Of a stretch of 36,825 bases of DNA, positions 16,101-24,793 are shown piece after piece (the first letter of the stretch is position 1; each line of letters opens with the position of its first letter). Origin of the DNA: an uncultured Oscillospiraceae bacterium (GTDB lineage: Bacteria > Bacillota > Clostridia > Oscillospirales > Ruminococcaceae). The stretch spans positions 1 through 36,825 of the forward strand of contig UQBC01000028.1 of assembly GCA_900539195.1 (NCBI GenBank), given 5' to 3'. The notes under the pieces were generated by a model. It was not told where the DNA came from. It searched no databases and worked only from the letters and a program-made list of their open reading frames with translations. Position numbers and translations under genes: made by a program.

Positions 16101-16288
16101 TTTATTATCCCTATCCCCCTTACCCCCTTTTCCTCGTGAAAGGCAGTGTATGCTTGGTTGACTTTGCGTCCTGCAAAGCCTTGTTGCATACACTGCCCGG
16201 CATCCGTGCCGGGGGAGAAAACGGGGACTGGCGTCCCTGCGACCCGCCTTGGGGCTACGCCCCAAACCCCAATTTTGTCAAAAAGGTT
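16101..16288. repeat. Hairpin-rich intergenic repeat element, copy 2
   Basis: This shares modules with the inverted element at 4400-4756: TATCCCTAT, CTTTGC-GTCCT-GCAAAG (16162-16178), GGCATCC-TGCC, CTGCGACCC, GGGGCTAC-GCCCC (16251-16263) and CCCCAAACCCC. The outer stem is GGCAGTGTATGC (16142-16153) with GCATACACTGCC (16186-16197), different in sequence from copy 1 but also perfectly paired. Further hairpins are CCCGGCA-TCCG-TGCCGGG and GGGAC-TGGC-GTCCC. It lies within the predicted metG leader. Confidence 0.65.
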
Positions 16289-16323
16289 TTATAGCCTAAC
16301 ATCATATACAAGGAGAAAATAGA

Positions 16324-18252
16324 ATGAACAAGACATATTATTTAACCACACCGATATATTACCCCTCCGGTAATCCCCACATAGGTCACTGTTACACGAC
16401 AGTAGCCTGTGACACGATAGCACGTTTCAAGAGAATGCAGGGCTACGACGTAATGTTCCTTACAGGCACGGACGAGCACGGTCAGAAGATAGAGCTTAAA
16501 GCCGCCGAAAAGGGTGTTACACCCAAGGAATACGTTGACGAGATAGTAGCCAACTTCAAGCGTCTTTGGGAAACGATGCACATAAGCTATGACCGTTTCA
16601 TCAGAACAACGGACGACTATCATATAGAAACCGTACAGAAGATATTCAGAAAGCTGTATGAAAAGGGCTACATCTATAAAGGCACATACAAGGGCAAGTA
16701 CTGCACACCGTGCGAGAGCTTCTGGACAGAGAGCCAGCTTGTAGACGGAAAGTGTCCCGACTGCGGACGTGAGGTAAAAGAAGCAAACGAGGAGGCATAC
16801 TTCCTCCGCCTTTCCGATTTTGCCGACAAGATTGAAAAGTTCCTTACCGAAACCGACTATTTACAGCCTAAGAGCCGTGTAAACGAAATGGTAAACAACT
16901 TCATAAAGCCGGGACTTGAGGATCTGTGCGTATCAAGAACCAGCTTTACCTGGGGCATACCCGTTGATTTTGACAGCAAGCACGTTGTTTATGTATGGGT
17001 AGACGCACTTTCAAACTATATCAGTGCGCTCGGCTACGGCAACGAAAAGTACAACGATTTTGAAAAATACTGGCCCGCAGATATGCATATGACCGCTAAG
17101 GAAATTGTACGTTTCCACTCTATCGTATGGCCTATAATCCTTATGATGCTCGATCTGCCCCTGCCCAAGCACCTTTACGGTCACGGCTGGATAAACTTCA
17201 ACGGCGACAAGATGAGCAAGTCAAAGGGCAACGTTGTAGACCCGTTTGTACTTTGCGAGCGTTACGGCGTTGACGCTGTACGTTATCAGATACTGCGTGA
17301 TATGCCCTACGGCAGTGACTGCAACTTCACAAACGAGCTTATGCTCACAAGAATAAACGCAGACCTTGCAAACGATCTCGGAAACCTTGTTTCAAGAACA
17401 GTAGCAATGGCTGACAAGTATTTCGGCGGAACACTGCCCACAGACAGAGCTTCCGACGAGCTTGACAATCAGCTTATCGGTATGGCTCAGTCGCTGTGCG
17501 ATACGGTTACTCCCCTTATTGAGCAGGCTCAGCACTCAAAGGCACTTGAGGAAATATTCAAGGTAATCTCCCGTGCCAACAAGTATATAGACGAAACAGC
17601 ACCGTGGGTACTTGCAAAGGACGAAAGCAACAACGCCCGTCTTGCGACCGTACTCTATAACCTGCTTGAAACTATTCGTATCTGCTCTGCACTGCTCAGC
17701 CCCTTTATGCCCGCAACAATGCCTGAGGTATGGGAGCAGATAGGCGCAGGTACAGAAGATACCGCTTACGACAAGCTTGGCACATTCGGCGTTCTGCGTG
17801 CAGACGTTACGGTAAAGAAGGGCAGAGTTCTTTTCCCCAGAATCGACATAAAGAGCGAGATTACAGAGCTTGAAAGCCTTATGAAGCCCAAGACCGTAAT
17901 CAAGGAGGACGAGGATCTTGACAAGGCAGGAATAATCTCTATAGATGACTTTGCAAAGGTCAAGCTCAGAACAGGCGAGATTACAGCCTGCGAAAAGATA
18001 AAGAAGTCAAAGAAGCTGCTTAAAATTCAGGTGGACGATGCAAGAGGCGGCAGACAGATAGTATCGGGCATTGCCGAATACTACACTCCCGAGGAACTTA
18101 TCGGAAAGAAAATCATATTCGTTGCAAATCTTGCCCCCGCAAAGCTCTGCGGCGAAGAAAGCAACGGTATGCTCCTTGCCTGTGACGCAGGCGACAAGGT
18201 ACAGGTAGTATTCCTCGACAAGGATACACCCAATGGCAGTACAGTAAGATAA
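16324..18252 (+). CDS. metG: Methionyl-tRNA synthetase
   Basis: This 642-residue class I enzyme charges tRNA-Met. It has the HIGH-type motif H19-I-G-H22, a zinc knuckle C127-TPC130 and C144-PDC147, and KMSKS near residues 296-300 (GDKMSKSKGN). An anticodon-binding helical domain follows, and a C-terminal EMAP-II-like tRNA-binding domain (about 530-642, KVKLRTGEITACEKI) that supports dimerisation. AAGGAG lies eight bases before the ATG. It leads a four-gene run with metF, the MetH activation protein and metH, joining methionine use and methionine synthesis. No T-box was found in its leader. Confidence 0.97.
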   Translation: MNKTYYLTTPIYYPSGNPHIGHCYTTVACDTIARFKRMQGYDVMFLTGTDEHGQKIELKAAEKGVTPKEYVDEIVANFKRLWETMHISYDRFIRTTDDYHIETVQKIFRKLYEKGYIYKGTYKGKYCTPCESFWTESQLVDGKCPDCGREVKEANEEAYFLRLSDFADKIEKFLTETDYLQPKSRVNEMVNNFIKPGLEDLCVSRTSFTWGIPVDFDSKHVVYVWVDALSNYISALGYGNEKYNDFEKYWPADMHMTAKEIVRFHSIVWPIILMMLDLPLPKHLYGHGWINFNGDKMSKSKGNVVDPFVLCERYGVDAVRYQILRDMPYGSDCNFTNELMLTRINADLANDLGNLVSRTVAMADKYFGGTLPTDRASDELDNQLIGMAQSLCDTVTPLIEQAQHSKALEEIFKVISRANKYIDETAPWVLAKDESNNARLATVLYNLLETIRICSALLSPFMPATMPEVWEQIGAGTEDTAYDKLGTFGVLRADVTVKKGRVLFPRIDIKSEITELESLMKPKTVIKEDEDLDKAGIISIDDFAKVKLRTGEITACEKIKKSKKLLKIQVDDARGGRQIVSGIAEYYTPEELIGKKIIFVANLAPAKLCGEESNGMLLACDAGDKVQVVFLDKDTPNGSTVR

Positions 18253-18291
18253 CGACACAAATATAAAGGAATAAAGGAAAAGAACGACGGA

Positions 18292-19152
18292 ATGAAAATA
18301 AAAGACTTATACACACCCGGCAGGACGGTGTTTTCGCTGGAGGTTTTCCCTCCCAACAAGAATTTTCCTATCGAAACGGTGTATGATGCCATCGAGGGAC
18401 TTGCGGCAATAAATCCCGCATATATCAGCGTGACATACGGCGCAGGCGGAAACCGTGCAAACCGCTCCACCTGCGAGATAGCATCGCATATAAAGGAAAA
18501 ATACGGCATCGAATCAATGGCGCACCTTACCTGCATAAACAGCACCCGTGACGATGTTGATTTTATGCTTGACGATTTTGCCGCAAACGGAATAGAGAAC
18601 ATTCTCGCCTTAAGAGGCGACAACAAGCCCGACGAAGAACCGAAGAACGATTTCCCCCACGCAAGCGACCTTACGGCATATATAGCGTCAAAGGGAAATT
18701 TCGATATTGCAGGTGCGTGCTACCCCGAAACCCACGTTGACGCAGAAAGCGCCGAGGAAGATATAAAGAACCTGAAGATAAAGGTTGACGCAGGTGCATC
18801 TCACCTTGTTTCACAGCTTTTCTTCGACAATTCCTGCTATTACGATTTTGAAAGGCGTGCAAGAGCCGCAGGCATAGACGTGCCTATCGCCGCAGGAATT
18901 ATGCCCGTTACCAACAAAAAGCAGATTGAGCGTATGGTAACGCTCTGCGGCGCAAGTCTGCCCTCAAAATTCGTAAAGATGATGCAGAAGTACGAGAACG
19001 ACCCTGAGGCGCTGAGGAGTGCAGGAATAGCCTATGCCATCGACCAGATAGTTGACCTTATTTCAAACGATGTGCAGGGCATACACCTTTACGCTATGAA
19101 TAACCCCGCTGTCGCATCACGCATCTACAACGGGATCAAGGATCTGTTATGA
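18292..19152 (+). CDS. metF: 5,10-Methylenetetrahydrofolate reductase
   Basis: The 286-residue flavoprotein reduces methylene-THF to methyl-THF, the methyl donor for MetH. The N-terminal VFSLEVFPPN contains the conserved catalytic Glu (E in SxEFFPP-type motif), and later motifs VTYGAGGNR, HLTCIN, ILALRGD, YPETH and QLFFD are all hallmarks of the family. The length is normal for a bacterial MetF. It follows metG by 39 bp and overlaps the MetH activation gene by 4 bp (ATGA), so synthesis should be coupled. Confidence 0.96.
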   Translation: MKIKDLYTPGRTVFSLEVFPPNKNFPIETVYDAIEGLAAINPAYISVTYGAGGNRANRSTCEIASHIKEKYGIESMAHLTCINSTRDDVDFMLDDFAANGIENILALRGDNKPDEEPKNDFPHASDLTAYIASKGNFDIAGACYPETHVDAESAEEDIKNLKIKVDAGASHLVSQLFFDNSCYYDFERRARAAGIDVPIAAGIMPVTNKKQIERMVTLCGASLPSKFVKMMQKYENDPEALRSAGIAYAIDQIVDLISNDVQGIHLYAMNNPAVASRIYNGIKDLL

Positions 19153-19820
19153 TACTTCAGCCGATAGACAGAAACGAGGCTCTGCGTTATCTCGGCTGTA
19201 AGGACGGCACGGATAACGAGCAGATGCTCGCAATGCTCGATTCCTGCGAGAAACAGCTGCTGAAAGCCGCAAGCCCGAAATACCTCTATGCCGTATACCC
19301 GATAAGTTTTACGGACGATGGTGTCAGAATTTCGGACAGCAATATAATACTTAAAGGCAATTCAGCCGCCGCTCATTTAAAGAACTGCGACAGGATAGTG
19401 CTTATGTGTGCCACGCTCGGACAAGGAGTAGATGTGCTTTTAAGGCATCTGCAGGTATCCGATATGGCAAGCGCAGTTATCGTTGACAGCCTTGCAGGTG
19501 CGGCAATAGAGCAGGTCTGCAACAGGGCAGAAACAGAGATATTTGAAAAAGTACGCTCGAACAGCCGTACATGGAGATATTCTCCCGGCTACGGCGATCT
19601 GCCCCTTGATATACAGTTTGATTTACTGACGCTTCTGCAGGCTCAGAAAAGGATAGGTCTTACCGTAATGAACAGCAATATGATGGTGCCTACAAAATCG
19701 GTAACGGCATTTATAGGGCTGTCAGAGAGCGAAGTTGACCAAAGCACAAGAGGCTGTGAAAGCTGTAATATGAAAGACAGATGCAAATTCAGAAAAAGCG
19801 GAGGTCACTGTGGAAATTAA
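19149..19820 (+). CDS. Stand-alone methionine synthase activation protein
   Basis: This 223-residue protein corresponds to the C-terminal activation domain of long MetH enzymes (Met_synt_B12 family). The conserved SAM/cob(II)alamin-site motif RxxxGYxxxP is present as R-Y-S-P-G-Y-G-D-L-P (around residue 140), and VPTKSVTAFIGLS follows as in that family. A Cys-rich tail (GCESCNMKDRC) is extra. It should reactivate oxidised cobalamin on MetH using SAM and an electron donor. It overlaps metF by 4 bp and metH by 11 bp; the neighbouring MetH lacks this domain, so the two are one split enzyme. Confidence 0.93.
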   Translation: MILQPIDRNEALRYLGCKDGTDNEQMLAMLDSCEKQLLKAASPKYLYAVYPISFTDDGVRISDSNIILKGNSAAAHLKNCDRIVLMCATLGQGVDVLLRHLQVSDMASAVIVDSLAGAAIEQVCNRAETEIFEKVRSNSRTWRYSPGYGDLPLDIQFDLLTLLQAQKRIGLTVMNSNMMVPTKSVTAFIGLSESEVDQSTRGCESCNMKDRCKFRKSGGHCGN

Positions 19821-22182
19821 AACATTACTTGAACAAAGAGGACTGCTGATTTTCGACGGTGCTATGGGTACTCAGCTGCAGGCTAAGGGACTTAAGACGG
19901 GCGAAACTCCCGAGCTTTTAAACCTTACCGCAAAGGATCTGCTCAAAGAAATACACCGCAGTTATATTGACGCAGGAGCGGATATAATTTCCGCAAATAC
20001 ATTCGGTGCAAATTCCTACAAGCTAAGCCACAGCGGTAAAAGCGTAGATGAAATTATCACCGCAGGAATAATGAACTGCAAAGAAGCGATAAAGGAAAGC
20101 GGTAAAGATGTTTTCTGCGCTCTTGACATAGGTCCTATAGGACAACTCCTTGAGCCTACGGGAAGCCTTAAGTTTGAAGAGGCTTACGACATATTCAAGG
20201 AAGAAATTGTTGCAGGCTATAAGGCAGGTGCGGACGTTGTTCTGTTTGAAACGATGACCGACTTATACGAGCTTAAAGCCGCTATACTTGCCGCAAAGGA
20301 AAACTGCGATCTTCCGATAATATGCAGTATGACCTTCGAGGAAAACGGACGTACCTTTACAGGCTGTCCCGCCGAGGCGGAAATACTGCTGTGCGAGGGA
20401 CTTGGTGTAAGTGCAGTCGGCGTGAACTGCTCTCTGGGTCCGAAGGAGCTTATGCCTATAATCAAAACGCTCTGTGAAAAGTCGAAGATACCCGTTATCG
20501 TAATGCCGAACGCAGGACTTCCCGACCCTGCCACAGGCGAATATTCGATTGATGCCGAAGAATTCAGCGACTATGCCGTTGAGATAGCTGATCTCGGTGC
20601 AGGAATAATCGGCGGCTGCTGCGGTACAACGCCCGAATTTATCCGCCGTACAGCCGGGAAGGTAAAGGGCAGAAAGTACGAGCCTAAGAAGATAGAGCGT
20701 GTCTGCACAATATGCAGCGGCACAAATGTTGTAGAGGTAAGCCAGCCGAGGATAATCGGCGAGCGTATCAACCCTACCGGTAAAAAGCTGTTCAAGCAGG
20801 CGCTTATAAACGATGATATAGACTATATCTTAGGTCAGGCTATAGAGCAGGTCGGTGCAGGAGCGGATATACTTGACGTAAACGTTGGACTTCCCGACAT
20901 TGACGAAAAGGCAATGATGATAAAGGCTGTCAAGAGTATTCAGGGCGTTACTAACGTACCTCTCCAGATAGACAGCACTATCCCAGAGGTACTTGAAGCG
21001 GCACTGCGTGTATACAACGGCAAGCCTATGGTAAACTCGGTAAACGGCGAGGAGGAGAGCCTTAAAAACGTTCTTCCGCTCGTAAAGAAATACGGTGCGG
21101 CAGTAGTAGGTCTGACGCTTGACAAGGACGGCATACCGCCTAAAGCCGAACAGCGTGTAGCCATTGCCGAAAAGATAATAAAGCGTTGCGAGGAAATCGG
21201 TATTCCGAAAGAGGATATAGCGATAGACTGCCTCACGCTTACAGCATCCGCAGAACAGCTTGCGGTAAACGAAACGCTTAAGGCTGTGCGTGCGGTAAAG
21301 GAAAGGTTCGGAGTGAGAACGGTACTCGGCGTATCGAATATATCATTCGGTCTGCCCAACCGTGAGCTTTTAAACCATATTTTTCTCACAATGGCGCTTG
21401 AAAACGGGCTTGATCTGCCGATCATAAACCCCAACATAGCGTCTATGACAGGCGCTGTAAGAGCGTTCAAGCTGTTAAAGGCGATAGATGTAAACTCGGT
21501 AGAATACATTGCCGCTTACGGCAGTGACACCCCAACGGCAGTCGCAAAGCCGAAATCCTCCGAGGTAACGCTTGAATATGCCATCGACAACGGACTTAAA
21601 GCGGATGCGGCGAAGATAACCGAACAGTTGCTTATCGACACCGACCCGATGGTAATAATAAACGAGCGGCTTATCCCTGCCCTTGACAAGACAGGTACGC
21701 TGTTTGAACAGGGAAAGATATTCCTCCCTCAGCTGATTTTATCGGCAGGCGTTGCACAGAGCTGTTTTGATGTTATCAAGGCGCACCTTGCAAAGAACAA
21801 TTCCGAAACTGTAAGCAAGGGCAAGATAGTGCTTGCAACGGTAAAGGGCGATGTACACGACATAGGCAAGAACATAGTAAAGGTACTGCTTGAAAACTAC
21901 GGCTACACCGTAATAGATCTCGGCAAGGACGTTGAGTATCAGGCGGTAGTCGATGCCGCAAGAAAGCACGAGGTAAAGCTGGTGGGACTGAGCGCACTTA
22001 TGACCACTACGCTGAAATCCATGGAAGAAACCATAAAGCTTATCCGTGACAACGGACTTCCTTGCAAGGTGGTTGTCGGCGGTGCGGTACTTACACCCGA
22101 ATATGCCGAAAAGATAGGCGCAGACTTCTACGCAAAGGATGCTAAGGAAACGGTAGATATTGCGAAGAAGGTTATAGGATAA
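19810..22182 (+). CDS. metH: Cobalamin-dependent methionine synthase (lacking activation domain)
   Basis: The 790-residue enzyme moves the methyl group of methyl-THF to homocysteine through cobalamin. The start is GTG with GGAGG five bases upstream. The homocysteine-binding domain (1-290) has zinc ligands C207, C270 and C271 (GGCCGTTP). The pterin-binding domain (about 310-570) begins ERINPTGKKLF. The cobalamin cap and binding domains (about 590-790) include D681-V-H683-D-I-G686, whose histidine ligates cobalt, and VGLSALMTTT. E. coli MetH is over 1,200 residues; the missing C-terminal part is the separate protein encoded just upstream. A terminator follows directly. Confidence 0.97.
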   Translation: MEIKTLLEQRGLLIFDGAMGTQLQAKGLKTGETPELLNLTAKDLLKEIHRSYIDAGADIISANTFGANSYKLSHSGKSVDEIITAGIMNCKEAIKESGKDVFCALDIGPIGQLLEPTGSLKFEEAYDIFKEEIVAGYKAGADVVLFETMTDLYELKAAILAAKENCDLPIICSMTFEENGRTFTGCPAEAEILLCEGLGVSAVGVNCSLGPKELMPIIKTLCEKSKIPVIVMPNAGLPDPATGEYSIDAEEFSDYAVEIADLGAGIIGGCCGTTPEFIRRTAGKVKGRKYEPKKIERVCTICSGTNVVEVSQPRIIGERINPTGKKLFKQALINDDIDYILGQAIEQVGAGADILDVNVGLPDIDEKAMMIKAVKSIQGVTNVPLQIDSTIPEVLEAALRVYNGKPMVNSVNGEEESLKNVLPLVKKYGAAVVGLTLDKDGIPPKAEQRVAIAEKIIKRCEEIGIPKEDIAIDCLTLTASAEQLAVNETLKAVRAVKERFGVRTVLGVSNISFGLPNRELLNHIFLTMALENGLDLPIINPNIASMTGAVRAFKLLKAIDVNSVEYIAAYGSDTPTAVAKPKSSEVTLEYAIDNGLKADAAKITEQLLIDTDPMVIINERLIPALDKTGTLFEQGKIFLPQLILSAGVAQSCFDVIKAHLAKNNSETVSKGKIVLATVKGDVHDIGKNIVKVLLENYGYTVIDLGKDVEYQAVVDAARKHEVKLVGLSALMTTTLKSMEETIKLIRDNGLPCKVVVGGAVLTPEYAEKIGADFYAKDAKETVDIAKKVIG

Positions 22183-22196
22183 TTTGATATAACACG

Positions 22197-22223
22197 AGCC
22201 GTGCATAACCGCACGGCTTTTTT
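22197..22223 (+). terminator. Rho-independent terminator of the met operon
   Basis: AGCCGTGC (22197-22204), a six-base loop and GCACGGCT (22211-22218) are followed by a run of six T. It starts 14 bp after the metH stop. Confidence 0.92.
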
Positions 22224-22225
22224 GT

Positions 22226-22254
22226 TTGACTATCCCCCTCACCCGTGCTATAAT
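22226..22254 (+). promoter_or_regulatory. Promoter of the hydrolase-bceRS operon
   Basis: TTGACT (22226-22231) and TATAAT (22249-22254) are separated by 17 bp. The -35 box starts three bases after the met terminator. The start is predicted near 22261, giving a short leader of about 27 nt. Confidence 0.85.
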
Positions 22255-22287
22255 TACAGCAACAAGAAAAATCACGGAGGGAAATAT

Positions 22288-23016
22288 ATGCACTATTATG
22301 AATACGGCAAAGAAAACAATAAGACGATCGTCTTTCTGCACGGGGCAAACTTTGTCCACAGCTTCGGCAGGCAATATCCGCTTGCCGAAAAATATCATCT
22401 TATTATTCCGCATATCATGGGCTACGGAGATGCCGCAGATGAGATTTTCGATACCGAAACAGCAGTAAAACAGCTTGCAGATTTCATAGCCGACATTGGC
22501 AAAAAGGTAACGCTTGTCGGCTTTTCGCTCGGCGCACAGCTTAGCGTTAAGCTATGTGCGGAATATCCGCAGTATTTTACTTCTGCGATAATAGTAAGTC
22601 CGTGGCTTATCAAGAAAGAGCCTATGCTCTCAAAGGTCATGGCTATGAACGAAAAGCAGTTTGCATCATTCAAGAACAAACGATTATGCGGTTTCATCGG
22701 ATTTATGAACGGACTGCCCAAAGAGCAAAGAAAAGAATTTGTCGCACAGATGCAGAATGTGCGTATCGAAACCGTAAGAAGCTCCGTTGACAACGGAATA
22801 ACGCTTGAAACAATAAACGGCTTTGAAAACGCATACTTCCCGATGATTGCCCTTGCAGGCAGTAAGGAACAGACAGAAGTACACGACAGCGTAAAAGGAC
22901 TTGCCGCTATGAATAAAAATTGCAAATACGAGATATGGGACAAAGCCGCCCATAACATTCCTCCCGTGTTTTCCAAGCGATTCAACGAACTTATTATAAG
23001 AATGGCAGAAATTTGA
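22288..23016 (+). CDS. Alpha/beta-hydrolase
   Basis: This 242-residue hydrolase starts at 22288, where GGAGG lies seven bases upstream; the frame extends 29 codons further up but that part lies over the terminator and promoter. The oxyanion loop is HGAN (18-21), the nucleophile is S80 in GFSLG and the catalytic histidine is probably H222 in AAHNIPP. The acid position reads GSKE, where GxxD is usual, so Glu may serve. It has no signal peptide and should be cytoplasmic. The natural substrate is unknown. Its stop overlaps the region before the Bce response regulator start, so it belongs to the antibiotic-response operon. Confidence 0.85.
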   Translation: MHYYEYGKENNKTIVFLHGANFVHSFGRQYPLAEKYHLIIPHIMGYGDAADEIFDTETAVKQLADFIADIGKKVTLVGFSLGAQLSVKLCAEYPQYFTSAIIVSPWLIKKEPMLSKVMAMNEKQFASFKNKRLCGFIGFMNGLPKEQRKEFVAQMQNVRIETVRSSVDNGITLETINGFENAYFPMIALAGSKEQTEVHDSVKGLAAMNKNCKYEIWDKAAHNIPPVFSKRFNELIIRMAEI

Positions 23017-23018
23017 CT

Positions 23019-23690
23019 ATGTACAGAATTTTCATCATTGAAGACGACCCCACGATAGCGCAAACGCTGAAAAAGCACCTTGAGGGCTGGGACTACAAGG
23101 TAGAGTGTGCAAAGGATTTTCACAATATCACTGCGGAGTTTGCCGCTTTCGACCCTCAGCTTGTACTGCTTGATATAAAGCTACCGTTCTATGACGGCTA
23201 CTACTGGTGCGGCGAGATAAGAAAGCTGTCCAAAGTGCCGGTCATCTTCCTCTCCTCAGCCTCCGACAATATGAACGTAGTTATGGCTATGAATATGGGC
23301 GGAGATGATTTTATAGCAAAGCCGTTTGATCTTTCGGTGCTGACCGCAAAGATAAACGCAGTGCTTCGCCGTGCCTACTCCTTTTCGGGCAACAGCGACC
23401 TTATATCCCACGGCAGTGTTATACTTGATATTTCATCGGCAGTCGTGACAAACGGCGATAAAAAGGCAGAGCTTACAAAGAACGAGCTTCGCATACTCCG
23501 CACTCTTATGGAAAACGCAGGCAGGATAATTTCCCGTGATACGCTTATGCAGAGATTATGGGAAACCGATTGCTTTATTGACGAGAACACCCTTACGGTA
23601 AATGTCAGCAGGCTTCGCAAAAAGCTCGAAAACATAGGACTTGAAAACTACATCACGACCAAGGTCGGAATGGGGTATATGATAGTATGA
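23019..23690 (+). CDS. BceR-like response regulator (OmpR family)
   Basis: The 223-residue regulator has a receiver domain (1-115) with acidic residues E8-D9-D10, phosphoacceptor D52 in LLDIKLPFYDG and the Lys in IAKPFD, and an OmpR winged-helix domain (about 125-223; LTKNELRILRTLMENAGRII, ending GMGYMIV). The ATG at 23019 is chosen; a TTG at 23013 is possible. Neither has a strong ribosome site, which suggests coupling to the hydrolase gene whose stop is at 23016. It overlaps the kinase gene by 4 bp. It should activate the BceAB-like transporter genes downstream, where a matching binding site is found. Confidence 0.93.
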   Translation: MYRIFIIEDDPTIAQTLKKHLEGWDYKVECAKDFHNITAEFAAFDPQLVLLDIKLPFYDGYYWCGEIRKLSKVPVIFLSSASDNMNVVMAMNMGGDDFIAKPFDLSVLTAKINAVLRRAYSFSGNSDLISHGSVILDISSAVVTNGDKKAELTKNELRILRTLMENAGRIISRDTLMQRLWETDCFIDENTLTVNVSRLRKKLENIGLENYITTKVGMGYMIV

Positions 23691-24685
23691 AATTCTTTCT
23701 TGACTTTATCAGAAGCCGCATAATAACGCTTGTCTGCATTATTATTGCGGCTGTAATTTTCGCTGTGGTGCTGTCGCTTTATAACCTTCCCTCAGAGCCT
23801 GTGCTGTATGCGCTTTTGCTGTCGCTTGCCGCTGTTACGGCTATCGGTGCGGTAACTTTTATAAAGGCGTACAGAAAGCATAATATCCTCACCCGTCTTG
23901 CAAACGAGATAACCGTGAGTGCCGACAATCTTCCGAAAGCGGTATCGGCAGATGACAAGGATTACGGCAGGCTGATAAATACACTCAGCGATTACTGCAT
24001 TTTCCTTAAGGAAAAATCCGCAAACAGCCTGCAGGCGACAAACGAATATTACACTATGTGGGTACATCAGATAAAAACGCCTATCTCCGCAATGCGACTT
24101 ATCCTCCAGTCGGAAGACAGCGAAAGTAACCGCAGGCTGTCCGACGAGCTTATGAAGATAGAGCAGTATGTCGATATGGCGCTGTGCTATGTCCGGCTTG
24201 AAAGCTCCGGCAACGACCTTGTGATAAAGCATTACAGCCTTGACGATATAGTAAAAAAATCGGTTCGTAAATTCTCCGCGCAGTTTATCGGGAAGAAGCT
24301 GAGCCTTGATTACAGGGAGCTTGATACCGATGTTCTCACCGATGAAAAATGGCTGTCCTTCATCATCGAACAGCTGCTCTCAAATGCGATAAAATACACC
24401 GCTAAAGGCTCGGTATCAATTTATATGAAGCCCGACACCGACAGAAAGATACTCTGCGTTGCCGACACGGGAATAGGCATAGACCCTGCCGACCTGCCGA
24501 GAATTTTCGACAACGGCTACACAGGACTTAACGGCAGATATGATATGAAGGCAAGCGGTATAGGACTTTATCTTTGCCGCTGTATTGCCGATATGCTCGG
24601 CATTACTCTTACCGCCGTGTCCGAGCTTGGAAAAGGCTCTGTCTTTATGCTTGACCTTACGGAAAGCAAAATAAGACACGAGTAA
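23687..24685 (+). CDS. BceS-like intramembrane-sensing histidine kinase
   Basis: The 332-residue kinase has two membrane helices (about 12-31 and 38-58) joined by a loop of only a few residues, so it has no real extracellular sensor and is expected to sense through the partner transporter. The phosphoacceptor is H127 in WVHQIKTPISAM. ATPase boxes are N (QLLSNAIKYT), D (ADTGIGI) and the lid/G region with ASGIGLYLC. This is the layout of BceS and related kinases. It overlaps the regulator gene by 4 bp. Confidence 0.93.
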   Translation: MKFFLDFIRSRIITLVCIIIAAVIFAVVLSLYNLPSEPVLYALLLSLAAVTAIGAVTFIKAYRKHNILTRLANEITVSADNLPKAVSADDKDYGRLINTLSDYCIFLKEKSANSLQATNEYYTMWVHQIKTPISAMRLILQSEDSESNRRLSDELMKIEQYVDMALCYVRLESSGNDLVIKHYSLDDIVKKSVRKFSAQFIGKKLSLDYRELDTDVLTDEKWLSFIIEQLLSNAIKYTAKGSVSIYMKPDTDRKILCVADTGIGIDPADLPRIFDNGYTGLNGRYDMKASGIGLYLCRCIADMLGITLTAVSELGKGSVFMLDLTESKIRHE

Positions 24686-24693
24686 TCGCAATA

Positions 24694-24766
24694 TTACAAA
24701 AATGTAAGACGGACGCACTTATCGTAAGACGGATAAATGGCACACTTCCGTTATTTCAGCTATAAT
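24694..24766 (+). promoter_or_regulatory. BceR-type box and promoter of the bceAB-like genes
   Basis: TTACA-AAAA-TGTAA (24694-24707) is a perfect dyad matching the TNACA-N4-TGTAA site known for BceR-like regulators. GTAAGACGGA occurs at 24704-24713 and again at 24724-24733, 20 bp apart, so a second weaker site is likely. The -10 box is TATAAT (24761-24766), with no good -35, as expected for an activator-dependent promoter. Confidence 0.8.
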
Positions 24767-24793
24767 ATTGTCATAGCTTAAAGGAGGTACAAT

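Noticed and set aside
15920..16323. T-box or SAM riboswitch before metG
   Set aside because: The T-box core (AGGGTGGNACCGCG-like) and SAM-I core words are absent.
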